Assembly: GCF_000745855.1 (NCBI RefSeq)
Contig: NZ_JQKD01000005.1
Coordinates: 124,001-188,000, forward strand
Length of the DNA stretch: 64,000 nt
Reading direction: 5' to 3'
Origin: Xenophilus azovorans DSM 13620
GTDB taxonomy: Bacteria; Pseudomonadota; Gammaproteobacteria; Burkholderiales; Burkholderiaceae_C
Below the pieces are notes generated by a model. That model saw only the letters and a list, made by a program, of their open reading frames with translations, had not been told where the DNA came from and ran no database searches. Positions 36,089 through 45,310 of the stretch are shown in pieces (position 1 is the first letter of the stretch; each line of letters begins with the position of its first letter). Both the position numbers and the translations under genes were made by a program.

Positions 36089-36958
36089 TCAATCCCTGGC
36101 CAGCTTCAGGCCGGGATCGACCTGCGCCAGCTGGGTATGCGCCCAACAGCGCACGAGCTGGCCGTTTTCGCCGACTGGCCGAACCGCCATCGCTGACGAA
36201 TACCCGCCCAAGTCGCTGGTGTCGTAGCAGATGACTTTGACCTGGCCGGCGTCGCAGCGGACAGATTGGATTTGGCGGTCGGTCATATCGAGCACGATGA
36301 CCTGCGGGACAAGACCCAGTTCGCGGGCGGCCGACAGGACGGCTCCGTGTTCGGCTGCGTCGAAGCAGACGAACGGCCCTTCATACCGAGCTTCTTCGGC
36401 CAAGTCCTTGGCCTTGCCGTAGTGGATACCCAGGTCGTATTCTTCCTGGGTGATCCAGACCTTGAAGACTGGCATGTCGGGACTGCCAGAGACATCGATG
36501 CAGGCAACCGCGACTTGCATCTCGATCTCACCGTCATCGGCAGGTTCGGTCGAGGGGATGATGGCTTGGCCCGAGGGAACTTCGTCGGCCATGCCCATGC
36601 GCTCGCGCATTTCGTCGACGAAATCCTCGGGGGCCATCAGGCCATAGCGCGCCAGGCGCAAGGGAATGTCCTCTGCACCGAGGTTGCCGTCCTCGATGCG
36701 CTGCTGCATGAAGGCGGCGATCTCGGCTTCGAGCGCATCGCTGTTAGTCGCCGAGGGCAACTCGGTCACCTCGATCGACCAGGCATCCACCTTCGCGGCG
36801 GTCTCATCGATTAGCAACCTCTCGCCGATGGCGCGTTCCCACATGCGTTGTAGCCGTGCCAGCATTTCAGGCGCGGCCTCACCGTTGAGCAGATAGGTCA
36901 CGTCCAGCGTCAGGCGAGCATTGACGGTTTCGGGCGTAGCTTGGGTATGGGTATTCAT
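36089..36958 (-). CDS. Unrecognised accessory protein
   Basis: 289 residues from ATG 36958, with a strong AAGGAG site. The N-terminal half (1-120) is helical and acidic; the C-terminal half holds a segment like a small alpha/beta domain (VAVACIDVSGSPDMPVFKVW, then FVCFDAAEHGAVLSAARELG). No motif that I can assign. It ends in a good terminator and closes the accessory block. Confidence 0.7.
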   Translation of the reverse strand: MNTHTQATPETVNARLTLDVTYLLNGEAAPEMLARLQRMWERAIGERLLIDETAAKVDAWSIEVTELPSATNSDALEAEIAAFMQQRIEDGNLGAEDIPLRLARYGLMAPEDFVDEMRERMGMADEVPSGQAIIPSTEPADDGEIEMQVAVACIDVSGSPDMPVFKVWITQEEYDLGIHYGKAKDLAEEARYEGPFVCFDAAEHGAVLSAARELGLVPQVIVLDMTDRQIQSVRCDAGQVKVICYDTSDLGGYSSAMAVRPVGENGQLVRCWAHTQLAQVDPGLKLARD

Positions 36959-36977
36959 GGAAATCTCCTTGGGATGG

Positions 36978-37019
36978 AAAAAGCGCAGCCACGACCACTG
37001 AGATCGTGGGCGTGGCTGC
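36978..37019 (-). terminator. Hairpin with T-run between helicase gene and 36958 gene
   Basis: Stem GCAGCCACG (36985-36993) / CGTGGCTGC (37011-37019), followed on the minus strand by GCTTTTTCC and then directly by the AAGGAG site of the next gene. Terminator-like, but no room for a promoter after it; see the finding on leader hairpins. Confidence 0.65.
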
Positions 37020-37070
37020 AAGGTGGAAACAACGGAAAGCCGGCGGCACTAGGCCGGCGTTGGCATGGGA

Positions 37071-39353
37071 TCAGGCGGCAACAAGCTGCCGGGCCAGTGC
37101 GACCTCGACGGAATCACCATCCTGGTTGAGCACATCCAGCCCGGACTCGGGCACGTCTCCCGACGTGCTTTGGGACACGAGGATCTTCTTGGCCATCAGC
37201 GCGAGGCATGCCATCTGCGAAGAGGCGGCATACCCCAGGTAGATCACCCTCACGGCCAGCTTCTGGCCGATGCGCCAGGAGCGGCGCGCGGCCTGCTGCA
37301 GCGTGTAGACGTTCCACCCCGATTGCAGAAACACGATCGTGGGGAATTCGAGCAAATCCAACCCCGTCTTGACGAGTTCGGGGTTCGTGATGAGAACGTC
37401 GATGCCCCGGTCCAGCTGCTCGGCAATCCAGTCCTCGCGCTGGCTGGCATCCACGCTCGCGCGCAGCACCGCCACCCGAAAACCTTCCTGCTCCAGCAGC
37501 ATCTTCAACCGGCTCGTGGTGTCCCGCGTGCCGGTATAGACCGAATAGACCAAGGTCTTGCGACCCGCTTCCTTCTCCTGGCGGCAGATGTCGATCAGTT
37601 CGCGCTCCTTGGGCATCACCTGGAGCTCGTTGAACTGAGCCGGGGTGAAGGCCAGCACCTCGCGCGTGCGCGGATGGCGCACCGTCTCCGCCCTGAAGCA
37701 GCAGTCGGGCCACGCCAGCAGCGTGTTGAGGACCACGCCCAGCAAGGTGGTGTCCCGCTTGCGCAGGGCCTCCTTGAGCTGCTGCGTCAGGCTGGAAGCC
37801 AGCTTCTGATACGCCTCGCCTTGCTCGGCGCTCATCGCCACGTCCCGGAACTCTTCGTCATACGGCGGCAGAACGCCACCGATGTCGCGCAGCTTCAGGA
37901 AGATGGTGTACGGCAGGATGCACCGCAGCACACCCTTGGGGCCGAAGCCCGGAGCCTTGACCGTTCTGACCGTGACCTTGCTGCCCTTGGCCGTCTTGTG
38001 CGCCGGGCCGTCGGACTCCGAATAGATATCCCGCAAGACCCCGTGATCCCTCATGAAGGCCATCGCGGCGGCGTTCATGCTGCCGTTGCGGCCGGGGATG
38101 TAGCCGTCCTCGATCATGCGGCCCGGAAGCGCGCGGAAGAGCAAATGGAAAAGATCGTCGGCATACCCGCCCATCAGCGTGCCGGTGAGCGAGACCGTTT
38201 TGCGGACCTTGGACGCGATGACGCCCATGGCTTGGCCTTGGGCGGAACCCCCGGTCTTGTACTCGTGGGCCTCATCTGCGATGAGTAAGTCGAACGTGCT
38301 GCGCGGCAGATAGCGCTTCACATACTCGCTGGGCTGATAGCCGCCTTCGCCAAAGCCGAACTCCATGTTCGCCATGGCCCGCTCCATGCGGTGCGCCTGG
38401 CGATCGGAGAACACCAGCTTCCCGCTCGCGTCCATCAGGTTGATGAAGTTGTGCAGGTTGTCGCCGAGCATCGAGGCCAGGAAGCCGTCCCCGAAGGTTT
38501 TCATCAGGCGCTGCGCGGTGGCTTCGCCGATGGTCGGGATGCGCTTCAGGGCGCGCAGTACGGCCGAGGACTGATCGCTGCCGGAGAGGGCCCGTGGACG
38601 CATCAGCGTCCACAGCGCGCCGCCGCAGCCGCTGCACTTGCGGCGGAACTCTTCTGCCTCCAGTTCTTGAACAGGGATCGGCTCGCCGTCGAGGTTGGTG
38701 ATGACCTCCCCGCAGTGCGGGCAGACTCCCACGTCGCCGTGGCGGGTGCGCTTGTGCGCAAAGGCGGGTTTCCAATGGAACCCCATCCTCATGCGGACAC
38801 GACCGAGGACGAAAAACTCCTGCGCCGGCGAAGGCACGCCCAACTGCTCGCGCAGCTTGATGAGCTTGAGCAGCGTGTCCGGGCCATTGAGCACCCAGAC
38901 CTTCGCGCCCGCGACGGTTTCGAGAATTTCCCGGCGCCACTTGTAGACCAGGTGCGGCGGGCTCAGGACCAGCGTGCGGCGGTAGCCCTCGGCGTGCAGA
39001 ACCGCCGCCAGCGCAATGCCGATGGTGGTCTTGCCGGTGCCCATCTCGCCATTGACGAAGACAGCCCGCTCGCCCTGGTTGACGAGCAGTTCCGAGGCCG
39101 CATGCACGACCTCGGCCTGGGCGGGGAACAACTGGCGTTTCAGCCCGGCCAGCACCAGCTGGCGGTGCGGGCGCGGCGTGCCGCTGTAGACGGGCGGGTT
39201 CGCCCGGTTGAGGGATTCCAGCAGCTCGTCCCCGAACTCGGAAACGAAGTCCTGAAGGCTCATGGACAGCTCGGACGATTCCTGTTCGAGCAGATCGTCC
39301 ACGGGGGACGAGATATCAGCGGCCGGGGCCGCTTCGATGGCTTGCGCGTTCAT
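37071..39353 (-). CDS. SNF2/DEAD-type helicase
   Basis: 760 residues from ATG 39353, with GGAG 8 bp upstream. Walker A GEMGTGKTTIG (about 95-105), DEAH box in LIADEAHEYKTG, a zinc-ribbon insert with CPHC and CSGC between the two, and a C-terminal helicase domain with RRSWRIGQKLAVRV, the arginine-rich motif VI of SNF2-like enzymes. Probably works on DNA during element replication, transfer or defence. Related proteins are common in this ICE class. Confidence 0.87.
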   Translation of the reverse strand: MNAQAIEAAPAADISSPVDDLLEQESSELSMSLQDFVSEFGDELLESLNRANPPVYSGTPRPHRQLVLAGLKRQLFPAQAEVVHAASELLVNQGERAVFVNGEMGTGKTTIGIALAAVLHAEGYRRTLVLSPPHLVYKWRREILETVAGAKVWVLNGPDTLLKLIKLREQLGVPSPAQEFFVLGRVRMRMGFHWKPAFAHKRTRHGDVGVCPHCGEVITNLDGEPIPVQELEAEEFRRKCSGCGGALWTLMRPRALSGSDQSSAVLRALKRIPTIGEATAQRLMKTFGDGFLASMLGDNLHNFINLMDASGKLVFSDRQAHRMERAMANMEFGFGEGGYQPSEYVKRYLPRSTFDLLIADEAHEYKTGGSAQGQAMGVIASKVRKTVSLTGTLMGGYADDLFHLLFRALPGRMIEDGYIPGRNGSMNAAAMAFMRDHGVLRDIYSESDGPAHKTAKGSKVTVRTVKAPGFGPKGVLRCILPYTIFLKLRDIGGVLPPYDEEFRDVAMSAEQGEAYQKLASSLTQQLKEALRKRDTTLLGVVLNTLLAWPDCCFRAETVRHPRTREVLAFTPAQFNELQVMPKERELIDICRQEKEAGRKTLVYSVYTGTRDTTSRLKMLLEQEGFRVAVLRASVDASQREDWIAEQLDRGIDVLITNPELVKTGLDLLEFPTIVFLQSGWNVYTLQQAARRSWRIGQKLAVRVIYLGYAASSQMACLALMAKKILVSQSTSGDVPESGLDVLNQDGDSVEVALARQLVAA

Positions 39354-39372
39354 GGTGATGCTCCAGAAGAAC

Positions 39373-39411
39373 GGGGCATGCACCACTCCCCAAGGGGCGA
39401 TGGCATGCCCC
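39373..39411 (-). other. Leader hairpin before the helicase gene
   Basis: Outer stem GGGGCATG / CATGCCCC with inner CCCC-AA-GGGG; it lies 20 bp upstream of the helicase start codon, just before the ribosome binding site. Confidence 0.5.
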
Positions 39412-39465
39412 AGGGTGGGAAGGAAAGGTCGGCCGGATTCGGGACCTGGCCGGTGATGACGACGA

Positions 39466-39777
39466 TCAGTACTCGCTGGGCAGCAGCACTGTGGTGACGC
39501 TGCGATCCCATTCGGTGATGACCCAGACCTTCAGGTTCGGGCCGACCTCGTAGGCCGAGAACAGACGGTCCTCGCCCGACCTCAGCGCGGCGTCGTTCTG
39601 GCGCCGGTCGCTGTCGTCGAGGTCGCCCCAGTCGCCACCGAGATGGCGGCGCAGATAGACGTTGGGATTGAGACGGCCTTGCTGGACCAGTGCTGACACG
39701 CCATTGGTCATGACGATCTGGCCCGGGTCAAAGCGAACATTGGGAACAAGGCTGATGAAGACGGATTCGGGTGCCAT
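39466..39777 (-). CDS. Small accessory protein, paralogue of the next gene upstream
   Basis: 103 residues from ATG 39777. The part YLRRHLGGDWGDLDDSDRRQ followed by a short beta-rich tail matches FVQRHLRGDWGEVSEAERQS in the protein encoded at 39876-40193, so the two arose by duplication. No known function; no membrane or signal segment. Both have their own ribosome binding site. Confidence 0.72.
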   Translation of the reverse strand: MAPESVFISLVPNVRFDPGQIVMTNGVSALVQQGRLNPNVYLRRHLGGDWGDLDDSDRRQNDAALRSGEDRLFSAYEVGPNLKVWVITEWDRSVTTVLLPSEY

Positions 39778-39875
39778 GGATGGCTCCTTGGAGATGGAAG
39801 GGCCATGGCGCCCCATCGGGGCGCAGACCCCGGTGGGTGGAAAGAAAGAACGCCGCGGCTGCGGACGTTCTGCGA

Positions 39876-40193
39876 TCAGATCAATGCCATTTCTTCGGGC
39901 AATTGCACGACCGTGATGCGCTGGTCGTCACCGGTGATGACGACCAGAAACAGCCGTGGCGTGATCTGGAAGCGCGACGTCATCGGCGCGCCTTGTTCCA
40001 GCGCGACGTCGTTCGACTGGCGCTCGGCCTCGCTGACCTCGCCCCAGTCGCCGCGCAGATGGCGCTGCACGAAGGGCAAAGGATCGATGAGGCTCTTGCT
40101 CGCCAGCCAATGCACCTTCTCGCTCAGCTTGAGCGTGCCCAGTGCGAACAGCGGTTGAACTGGGGGCTTGCGCCCCTGAAAGATGGACAGCAT
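39876..40193 (-). CDS. Small accessory protein, paralogue of the next gene downstream
   Basis: 105 residues. Shares the core RHL.GDWG...E..RQ.ND.AL and a terminal I(T/K)V..LP.E pattern with the 39466-39777 protein. N-terminus differs (MLSIFQGRKPPVQPLFALGT). Function unknown; this type of small protein is common on plasmids and ICEs. Confidence 0.72.
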   Translation of the reverse strand: MLSIFQGRKPPVQPLFALGTLKLSEKVHWLASKSLIDPLPFVQRHLRGDWGEVSEAERQSNDVALEQGAPMTSRFQITPRLFLVVITGDDQRITVVQLPEEMALI

Positions 40194-40245
40194 GGGGATA
40201 CTCCTTGCAAGGGATGAAGACCAGGCGGCAAGCCGCCCTTGGGAA

Positions 40246-41367
40246 TCAATGGATGGTGAGAACCTGGCCCAGCGTGGCCGAGCCGGGCGTGAGGTCCCAG
40301 GCCCGAATCACCGGGACGAACTTGTCCGTCAGGATGCGGGTCTCGGCCAAGGAGCCGTCGTCGCGCTCGCGGTACTCCACCGCGGAAGACTTCTGCTTGA
40401 ACGTGTCGCCCTTGACGGCCAGGATGCGGCCGCCGAGTGACTTCACGACACCCGAGATCGCACCGGCCGCGAGGGCCAGTGCCAGGTGCCATTTGGACAA
40501 TTCACGTGCCGGAGCGCGCAAGGTCTGCTGGGTCGCGCCGAGGTGGGTCTCGAACGCGGGCCACAGGCCGTTGAGGCGCCGCACTTCATCGGCGAACTGC
40601 TCCGGCTCCATGCTGATCCGGTAGAAATGCTCCGGCTCGGCCTGGGCCGTGGGGACCACATACGGCAGCAGCGTCCATTCGGACGGCAATTCATCCGCCT
40701 CCTGTTCGCCCAGGCCGATTTGCAGCAGCCGGGCGCGGAACGCTTTCACGTCATCGCCGGCCTGGTCGCGCTGCCGGACACGTCGTCCGAACACCACGAC
40801 CTGCTTGAACTGCTTGTCCGCCGCCTGGAACACGGACAGGTCCGTGAAATGGCGTGTCAGCCAGCCGACCATCTCCTGATCCAGCACATAGGACGGTAGG
40901 ATGAAGACAAGGATGCCGCCGTACTGCAACAGGGGCAGCGTGCGCTGGTAGAACAGCTTTTCCAGACGGGCGCGGCCCTTGCCTTCGTAGCCCAGGTTGC
41001 CGCTGGTGTCCCTTGCGAGATCGCCATAGGGCGGGTTGAGCCACAGGAGGCCGAAGGCCTGCCGCGAGATCATGGTGTCCATCAGGTCACCGTGGATGCA
41101 GTGATCGACCAGCAGCCGGGCATGGCTGGCCCGCTCCTGGTCGAACTCGACCGCATAGGCGCTGGCCAGCTCAGGCCCGAGGGCATGGGCGGCTTCGGCG
41201 ATGGCAACGCCTTCGCCTGCGCAGGGATCAAGAATGCACATCGACCCGCTGGATGTGGAGTCTGCGGGCGCCAGTGCGCCGAGGGTTCTTTCGAGGGTGG
41301 TTGCGTCGGTCGGGTAGTAGCCGTTCTTGGCGAAATTCCGAGCGAGCCTGGGGAACATCAATGCCAT
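40246..41367 (-). CDS. DUF6094-type DNA methyltransferase-like protein
   Basis: 373 residues from ATG 41367 with an AGGAGATTTCC site. SAM-binding region CILDPCAGEGVAIAEAAH (about 44-61) and catalytic motif NPPYGD (about 112) are those of gamma-type N6-adenine methyltransferases. The C-terminal half (about 220-373) is a family-specific domain. Probably modifies element DNA or acts as an antirestriction methylase. No cognate endonuclease is nearby. Confidence 0.83.
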   Translation of the reverse strand: MALMFPRLARNFAKNGYYPTDATTLERTLGALAPADSTSSGSMCILDPCAGEGVAIAEAAHALGPELASAYAVEFDQERASHARLLVDHCIHGDLMDTMISRQAFGLLWLNPPYGDLARDTSGNLGYEGKGRARLEKLFYQRTLPLLQYGGILVFILPSYVLDQEMVGWLTRHFTDLSVFQAADKQFKQVVVFGRRVRQRDQAGDDVKAFRARLLQIGLGEQEADELPSEWTLLPYVVPTAQAEPEHFYRISMEPEQFADEVRRLNGLWPAFETHLGATQQTLRAPARELSKWHLALALAAGAISGVVKSLGGRILAVKGDTFKQKSSAVEYRERDDGSLAETRILTDKFVPVIRAWDLTPGSATLGQVLTIH

Positions 41368-41438
41368 GGAAATCTCCTGTCTGGCGGGTATGAAGGAAGT
41401 GATGGATGCGCGCAGGGCACGCATCCATCGCGGCAACG

Positions 41439-42095
41439 TCAGGCGGTGGCCGCCATCTCCAGCGCGGCCGGAGCCGGCTGCTGGGTCGGATGGGCGGCGA
41501 GCACGCCTTGGCGGATGAGGTCGCCCAGCGCGTTGGTGAGCGCGGGCACGTCGATGGCGAGCCGGAACCCTTGCAGCGGCCCGAGGGCCACGGGCAGGGA
41601 GCACAGCATTTCGCGCTCGCGCAGCAGCGCCAGGACGGGCGATTGCCAGTGGTCCAGCAGCGGCAGCGGGCACGTGTCCTTGACCAGGTGCCACAGGCGT
41701 GACGTGGGATCGGCCGCGGAGCGCGGCAGCAGCGCCAAGGCGCTGGCCGAACTCTTGTCGGGCCGGATGCAGCGCCGGTCGAAGAGCCAGAGATTGACCA
41801 TCGAGCCGAACAGCGTGCGGCGATAGCTGCGGGTCAGGCGCTTTTCCAGCCGCTCGACCGAGCCGACGAACACGGGCAGCGAGCTGCCTTCGCTGGTGAT
41901 GACGTGGAACTGGTCCAGGCCGTCCTCGCTGCGACCCAGGGTGAGCCGCCCGATGAACTGCTGGATGGCGGTGTCGCGCGCCCAGACCGAGAGAAAGATC
42001 AGGTCGCCCTGGTCCCCGCAGACGCAGGCATCGGCCATGAGGTCGCTGCATTCGTCGATGCGGTACAGGGGCTGGTCGGATGAAGTGGCAGGCAT
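41439..42095 (-). CDS. Unrecognised accessory protein
   Basis: 218 residues. Begins with a Cys-containing stretch (CSDLMADACVCGDQGDLIFL) and has a basic middle (EKRLTRSYRRTLFGSMVN). No assignable motif, signal or membrane segment. It lies between the DUF6094 gene and two other small genes with the same kind of spacer. Confidence 0.65.
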   Translation of the reverse strand: MPATSSDQPLYRIDECSDLMADACVCGDQGDLIFLSVWARDTAIQQFIGRLTLGRSEDGLDQFHVITSEGSSLPVFVGSVERLEKRLTRSYRRTLFGSMVNLWLFDRRCIRPDKSSASALALLPRSAADPTSRLWHLVKDTCPLPLLDHWQSPVLALLREREMLCSLPVALGPLQGFRLAIDVPALTNALGDLIRQGVLAAHPTQQPAPAALEMAATA

Positions 42096-42209
42096 GGTGG
42101 TTTCCTCGATGTGAGGGGCGCACCGCCCGCAGGGGCAGTGAATGCCCCGTTAAGGATGAAGGAGCGCGCAGTGCTTGGGGCGGATGCCTCGACTGCGCCG
42201 CAGGTGACG

Positions 42210-42551
42210 TCAGGCTCCCAGTTCGGCGAACGAACCGTCGGCCTGGTGCTTGACGACGCGATTGCCGACATTTCCCACGTAGTCCTGCTGGACTTCGGTG
42301 AACATGGTGTCGGGCACGTCGATGTGGAAATGGCCCAGGACTGCACGGTAGTAGTCCAGGCCGTGGCCGAACGGGTCTTCCTCGTGCAGGTTGCTGTACA
42401 GGAAATCCTCGTCCTTGACCTTCATGGCGCTGTCGATCAACTCGGCAGGCTTGCAAATGGTCAGGAAGAAGTAGCGCAGCGGCCGATCCCAGCCGATCAT
42501 CACGGTGATGGGAAATCCCTTGTGATGGGTTTCGAAGAGGTGCTGACTCAT
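42210..42551 (-). CDS. Unrecognised small protein
   Basis: 113 residues from ATG 42551; aromatic-rich (WDRPLRYFFLTICKP, GLDYYRAVLGHFHIDVPDT). Its size and codon use suggest a real gene, and it has an upstream leader hairpin (CACTTGCCCC/GGGCGGTG) like its neighbours. Function unknown. Confidence 0.65.
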   Translation of the reverse strand: MSQHLFETHHKGFPITVMIGWDRPLRYFFLTICKPAELIDSAMKVKDEDFLYSNLHEEDPFGHGLDYYRAVLGHFHIDVPDTMFTEVQQDYVGNVGNRVVKHQADGSFAELGA

Positions 42552-42627
42552 GGTGGTGTGCATGGATGAGCTGGAACAGCACCGCCCGCAGGGGCAAGTG
42601 CCGTCCCAATGGGCGGAGGGAAAATGC

Positions 42628-43035
42628 TCAGGCCGTCAGTTCCGCGGCGGGAGCCGCGGCTGCCGTGGGTGAGCTCGATTGCGCGTGGTAGGCGCGAACG
42701 CCTGCACGCCATTGGGCGGACTGCTCCGGCGCGAGATCCAGATAGGACAGTGGGCACGAGTAGTAGAACGGGTGCATGGACTCGTCCATCGGCTTGTAGC
42801 CCCATTGGCGGCCACTGCCTTCCAGCAGGTCGCAGCGGATGTAACGCAGGGATTGGCCCGGCGCGAGATCATGATGCAAGCCTTCGACCTTGGCGGTCAT
42901 TTCGATCACGGACCACAGCACGTTACCGCGCAGGGTGTGGGCGATGACCTTCGCGCTGCCGCGCTCGGTCTCTTGCGGTGCGATCAGCTCCGCGATCAGT
43001 TCAGACCGCGATTGAGGAGAGAAATACCAGCCCAT
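42628..43035 (-). CDS. Unrecognised small protein
   Basis: 135 residues from ATG 43035 with a strong GGAGG site. Contains GNVLWSVIEM and SLRYIRCDLLEGSGRQWGYK; it ends in an Ala-rich tail. A family of similar small proteins is often annotated hypothetical on ICEs. No function assigned. Confidence 0.65.
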   Translation of the reverse strand: MGWYFSPQSRSELIAELIAPQETERGSAKVIAHTLRGNVLWSVIEMTAKVEGLHHDLAPGQSLRYIRCDLLEGSGRQWGYKPMDESMHPFYYSCPLSYLDLAPEQSAQWRAGVRAYHAQSSSPTAAAAPAAELTA

Positions 43036-43135
43036 GACAGGCCTCCGTGAAAAGTGGAGCCGGAGGTCTCCCCGCGGGGAGAACCCCCAGCGGGTGATGG
43101 AATGCCGCGTGTGCGGCGATGGAACCCAGTGCAGA

Positions 43136-43459
43136 CTAGGAACCGCAGCCGGCCGGGCAGTAACCCAGTTCGATGCCGTGCGTGCAGAAGCCGTTTTCGG
43201 CAAGCCAGTCCTGGGTTTCCTGCCGCTCGGCAGGTGTTGCGTAGTCCCATTCCTGGGCCGCGATTTCCAGAGCATGAACGCGCTGGCTTTCCGGCAACCG
43301 ACTGGCTTGCGCGTCGATCTCCGAACTGAAAAGCGTGACCCAGTGGTCCCAGGACAGGCCGCAGCCGCGCTGGGCGTGTGCGGCAGCCGTCTTGCAGAGA
43401 GCCCGCCACGCGGGTTCATCCAGTGCGGAACGGGGCGTATCGCAAGCGATGGTGGACAT
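43136..43459 (-). CDS. Unrecognised small Cys-containing protein
   Basis: 107 residues from ATG 43459 with GGAGG upstream. Helical, with a C-terminal group of Cys residues (GFCTHGIELGYCPAGCG) that could bind metal. No known family recognised. Confidence 0.62.
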   Translation of the reverse strand: MSTIACDTPRSALDEPAWRALCKTAAAHAQRGCGLSWDHWVTLFSSEIDAQASRLPESQRVHALEIAAQEWDYATPAERQETQDWLAENGFCTHGIELGYCPAGCGS

Positions 43460-43473
43460 GATGGAGACCTCCA

Positions 43474-43510
43474 GAAAAAAAGCCGAGGCCTCCCCCGCAT
43501 GGGGAAGGAG
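43474..43510 (-). terminator. Terminator-like leader hairpin with T7 run
   Basis: CCCC (493-496) and GGGG (501-504) core with flanking CTCC/GGAG, followed on the minus strand by CGGCTTTTTTT and then, within a few bases, the GGAGG site of the gene starting at 43459. No promoter fits between. Confidence 0.6.
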
Positions 43511-43554
43511 CCCCGGCGGGTGGATGAAGAACACCGCGGATGCGGCGTCTGCGA

Positions 43555-44244
43555 TCACGCAGGTTGCAGTTCGGCCTCGCGGCTCCACTCCTGCGTCTTG
43601 AAGTCCAGTGCGTAGCCCAGTTCGCCCAGGCGGGCGATCTGCGCGCGCAGGGCGCGGCGGTCGATGGTCGAATCAAGTTTCACGGACTCACCCAGCGGCC
43701 ACAGGATGCCGAACAGTGCAGCATCGCCATCTTCGGCACTGCCGGGGGCCGTGACCGCAGCGGGCGGCGGTGCATCCGCACCGAACGGTGTGGTATCGAC
43801 CAGCGGGTCCACGGACGCCTGCACGGGTGCGGGCTTGGCGGGCCTGGATGCCTTGGCGGGCTTGACCGGCGATGCCGCAGGCTGCGTCCCTTGCTCTTCA
43901 TCGAGCGGATCAACCTCCTGCGGAGCGAAGCTGCGGGCCTCGTCGCGGCTCAGTTTGTCGATGCCGTTCAGCGTCATCCCGTCCAGGCTGGCGCGGACTT
44001 CAAACCGCGCGCCGCCCGCGACCGGATAGGACTTCGCAAAGATGTAGCGGATGACGAAATCCCCGTCGTACTTGCCTTCGGGGTACTGCTCCAGTTCCGC
44101 ATCCTTGACGGCGAACTCGCCGATGGGTGTGGCCAGGCGACCGACCGTGAACGGACCGTTCTTGCCGCGGATGGTCCGCAACGTGAGCTGGCCCGGGACG
44201 ACGATGGGCAGGACTGATCTTGTGGGTGCCGATGTGGCTGCCAT
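43555..44244 (-). CDS. DUF3275 family protein
   Basis: 229 residues from ATG 44244. The N-terminal domain (VVPGQLTLRTIRGKNGPFTV, then GEFAVKDAELEQY and GDFVIRYIFAKSY) is the DUF3275 domain found on ICEs; a Pro/Ala-rich linker and a C-terminal segment about an ALDFKTQEW motif follow. Possible nucleic-acid-binding accessory protein of element replication; role unknown. Confidence 0.75.
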   Translation of the reverse strand: MAATSAPTRSVLPIVVPGQLTLRTIRGKNGPFTVGRLATPIGEFAVKDAELEQYPEGKYDGDFVIRYIFAKSYPVAGGARFEVRASLDGMTLNGIDKLSRDEARSFAPQEVDPLDEEQGTQPAASPVKPAKASRPAKPAPVQASVDPLVDTTPFGADAPPPAAVTAPGSAEDGDAALFGILWPLGESVKLDSTIDRRALRAQIARLGELGYALDFKTQEWSREAELQPA

Positions 44245-44267
44245 GATGGTTCTCCTTGGGGAACAGG

Positions 44268-44293
44268 AAAAAGGCAAGGCCCCGTGAGGGGCC
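44268..44293 (-). terminator. Terminator-like hairpin inside the DUF3577-DUF3275 spacer
   Basis: GGCCCC-GTGA-GGGGCC (44278-44293), followed on the minus strand by TTGCCTTTTT and then the AAGGAG site of DUF3275. The spacer is only 57 bp, so the downstream gene depends on read-through of this hairpin. Confidence 0.65.
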
Positions 44294-44301
44294 ATGCCGG
44301 A

Positions 44302-45219
44302 TCAGAACGAAGCAGCCAATGCCGGCGCCTGCTCCTCGACTTCGCCTGCGGGCTCGCGCTCGGCAAGCTGCTCGGCAGCGGTGTCGGCGGTGTCGGCGGC
44401 GTCCCCGGCTTCGGGCGCGGGTGCGTCCTCGGCCGGCGGCGCCTCGGCTTGCGCCTGGCTCGTCGGATAGACCCGGGTGCCGTCGATCTTGATCAGACCG
44501 ATGTGGACCAGCGTGGATTCCAGGCTCGCGGCCGGTTCCCCAGCGTGCTCGCCCTTTGTACGAATGTACGGATCGATCTTCATGTCGTTCAGACGGAAGG
44601 CGATCAGCACCTTGCGGTCCCCCTCGATGGCCTGGACGCACCGGCGAACCAGATGCTCGGCCTCGGGAGCACCGACGATCGTGTCGAAGTACCGATACTC
44701 CGGTTCATCGACAGGCCCCACCAGTGCGGCGATGGAGCATGCGAGGAATGGGTCGCCATCCGGGGGACTGACATCCTCGGGACGATTGAGATAGCCGATG
44801 CCGCGGGTGATCAGCTCGTGCTGCTGGATCGAAGCCAGTTCGGCCCGGTCGATCAGCTCGGCCTTGAGCAGCCGCGCCTTGATGGACGCGGCAACCTTGC
44901 CCTTGTGCTCACCCTTGTCGCGGATGTAGGGATCGCTGCGCAGGTCGCCGACGCGAAACCGCACCAGCGGACGCTGCTTGGGATCGTCAACGCCGATGTG
45001 GCGCTCGACCAGTTTCTTGGCCTCGGCACCGGAGACCTTGACATCGATGTAGCGGTAGCTCGGGTCCCGGGCGGGACCGACCAGCGCGGCGATGGTGCAT
45101 GCCAGGAAGGGCTGGGCACGGCGGCCGCCCTTGACAGGCACTTCACGGGCACGCTGCAGATAGCCGATGCCCGAGGTGTGGAGGTCGAAGTACGATTTCT
45201 CGTTGGATGGGGTGTTCAT
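44302..45219 (-). CDS. DUF3577 (STY4534-like) ICE protein with internal duplication
   Basis: 305 residues from ATG 45219. Two tandem copies of the same domain: about 18-125 (GIGYLQRAREVPVKGG, LACTIAALVGPARDPSYRY, DPYIRDKGEHKG) and about 140-250 (GIGYLNRPEDVSPPDG, LACSIAALVGPVDEPEYRY, DPYIRTKGEHAG). An acidic Ala-rich tail follows. DUF3577 proteins go with ICE replication and stability genes and may be single-strand-binding-like. It is preceded by structured leader A. Confidence 0.82.
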   Translation of the reverse strand: MNTPSNEKSYFDLHTSGIGYLQRAREVPVKGGRRAQPFLACTIAALVGPARDPSYRYIDVKVSGAEAKKLVERHIGVDDPKQRPLVRFRVGDLRSDPYIRDKGEHKGKVAASIKARLLKAELIDRAELASIQQHELITRGIGYLNRPEDVSPPDGDPFLACSIAALVGPVDEPEYRYFDTIVGAPEAEHLVRRCVQAIEGDRKVLIAFRLNDMKIDPYIRTKGEHAGEPAASLESTLVHIGLIKIDGTRVYPTSQAQAEAPPAEDAPAPEAGDAADTADTAAEQLAEREPAGEVEEQAPALAASF

Positions 45220-45310
45220 GGTGAATCTCCATTGGGAAGAAGGCGGAGACACACCGGCCCACGCATGCGGGGAAAGGTGCGTAACCCCGCGGTGGGTTGA
45301 GAAGGCGAAA

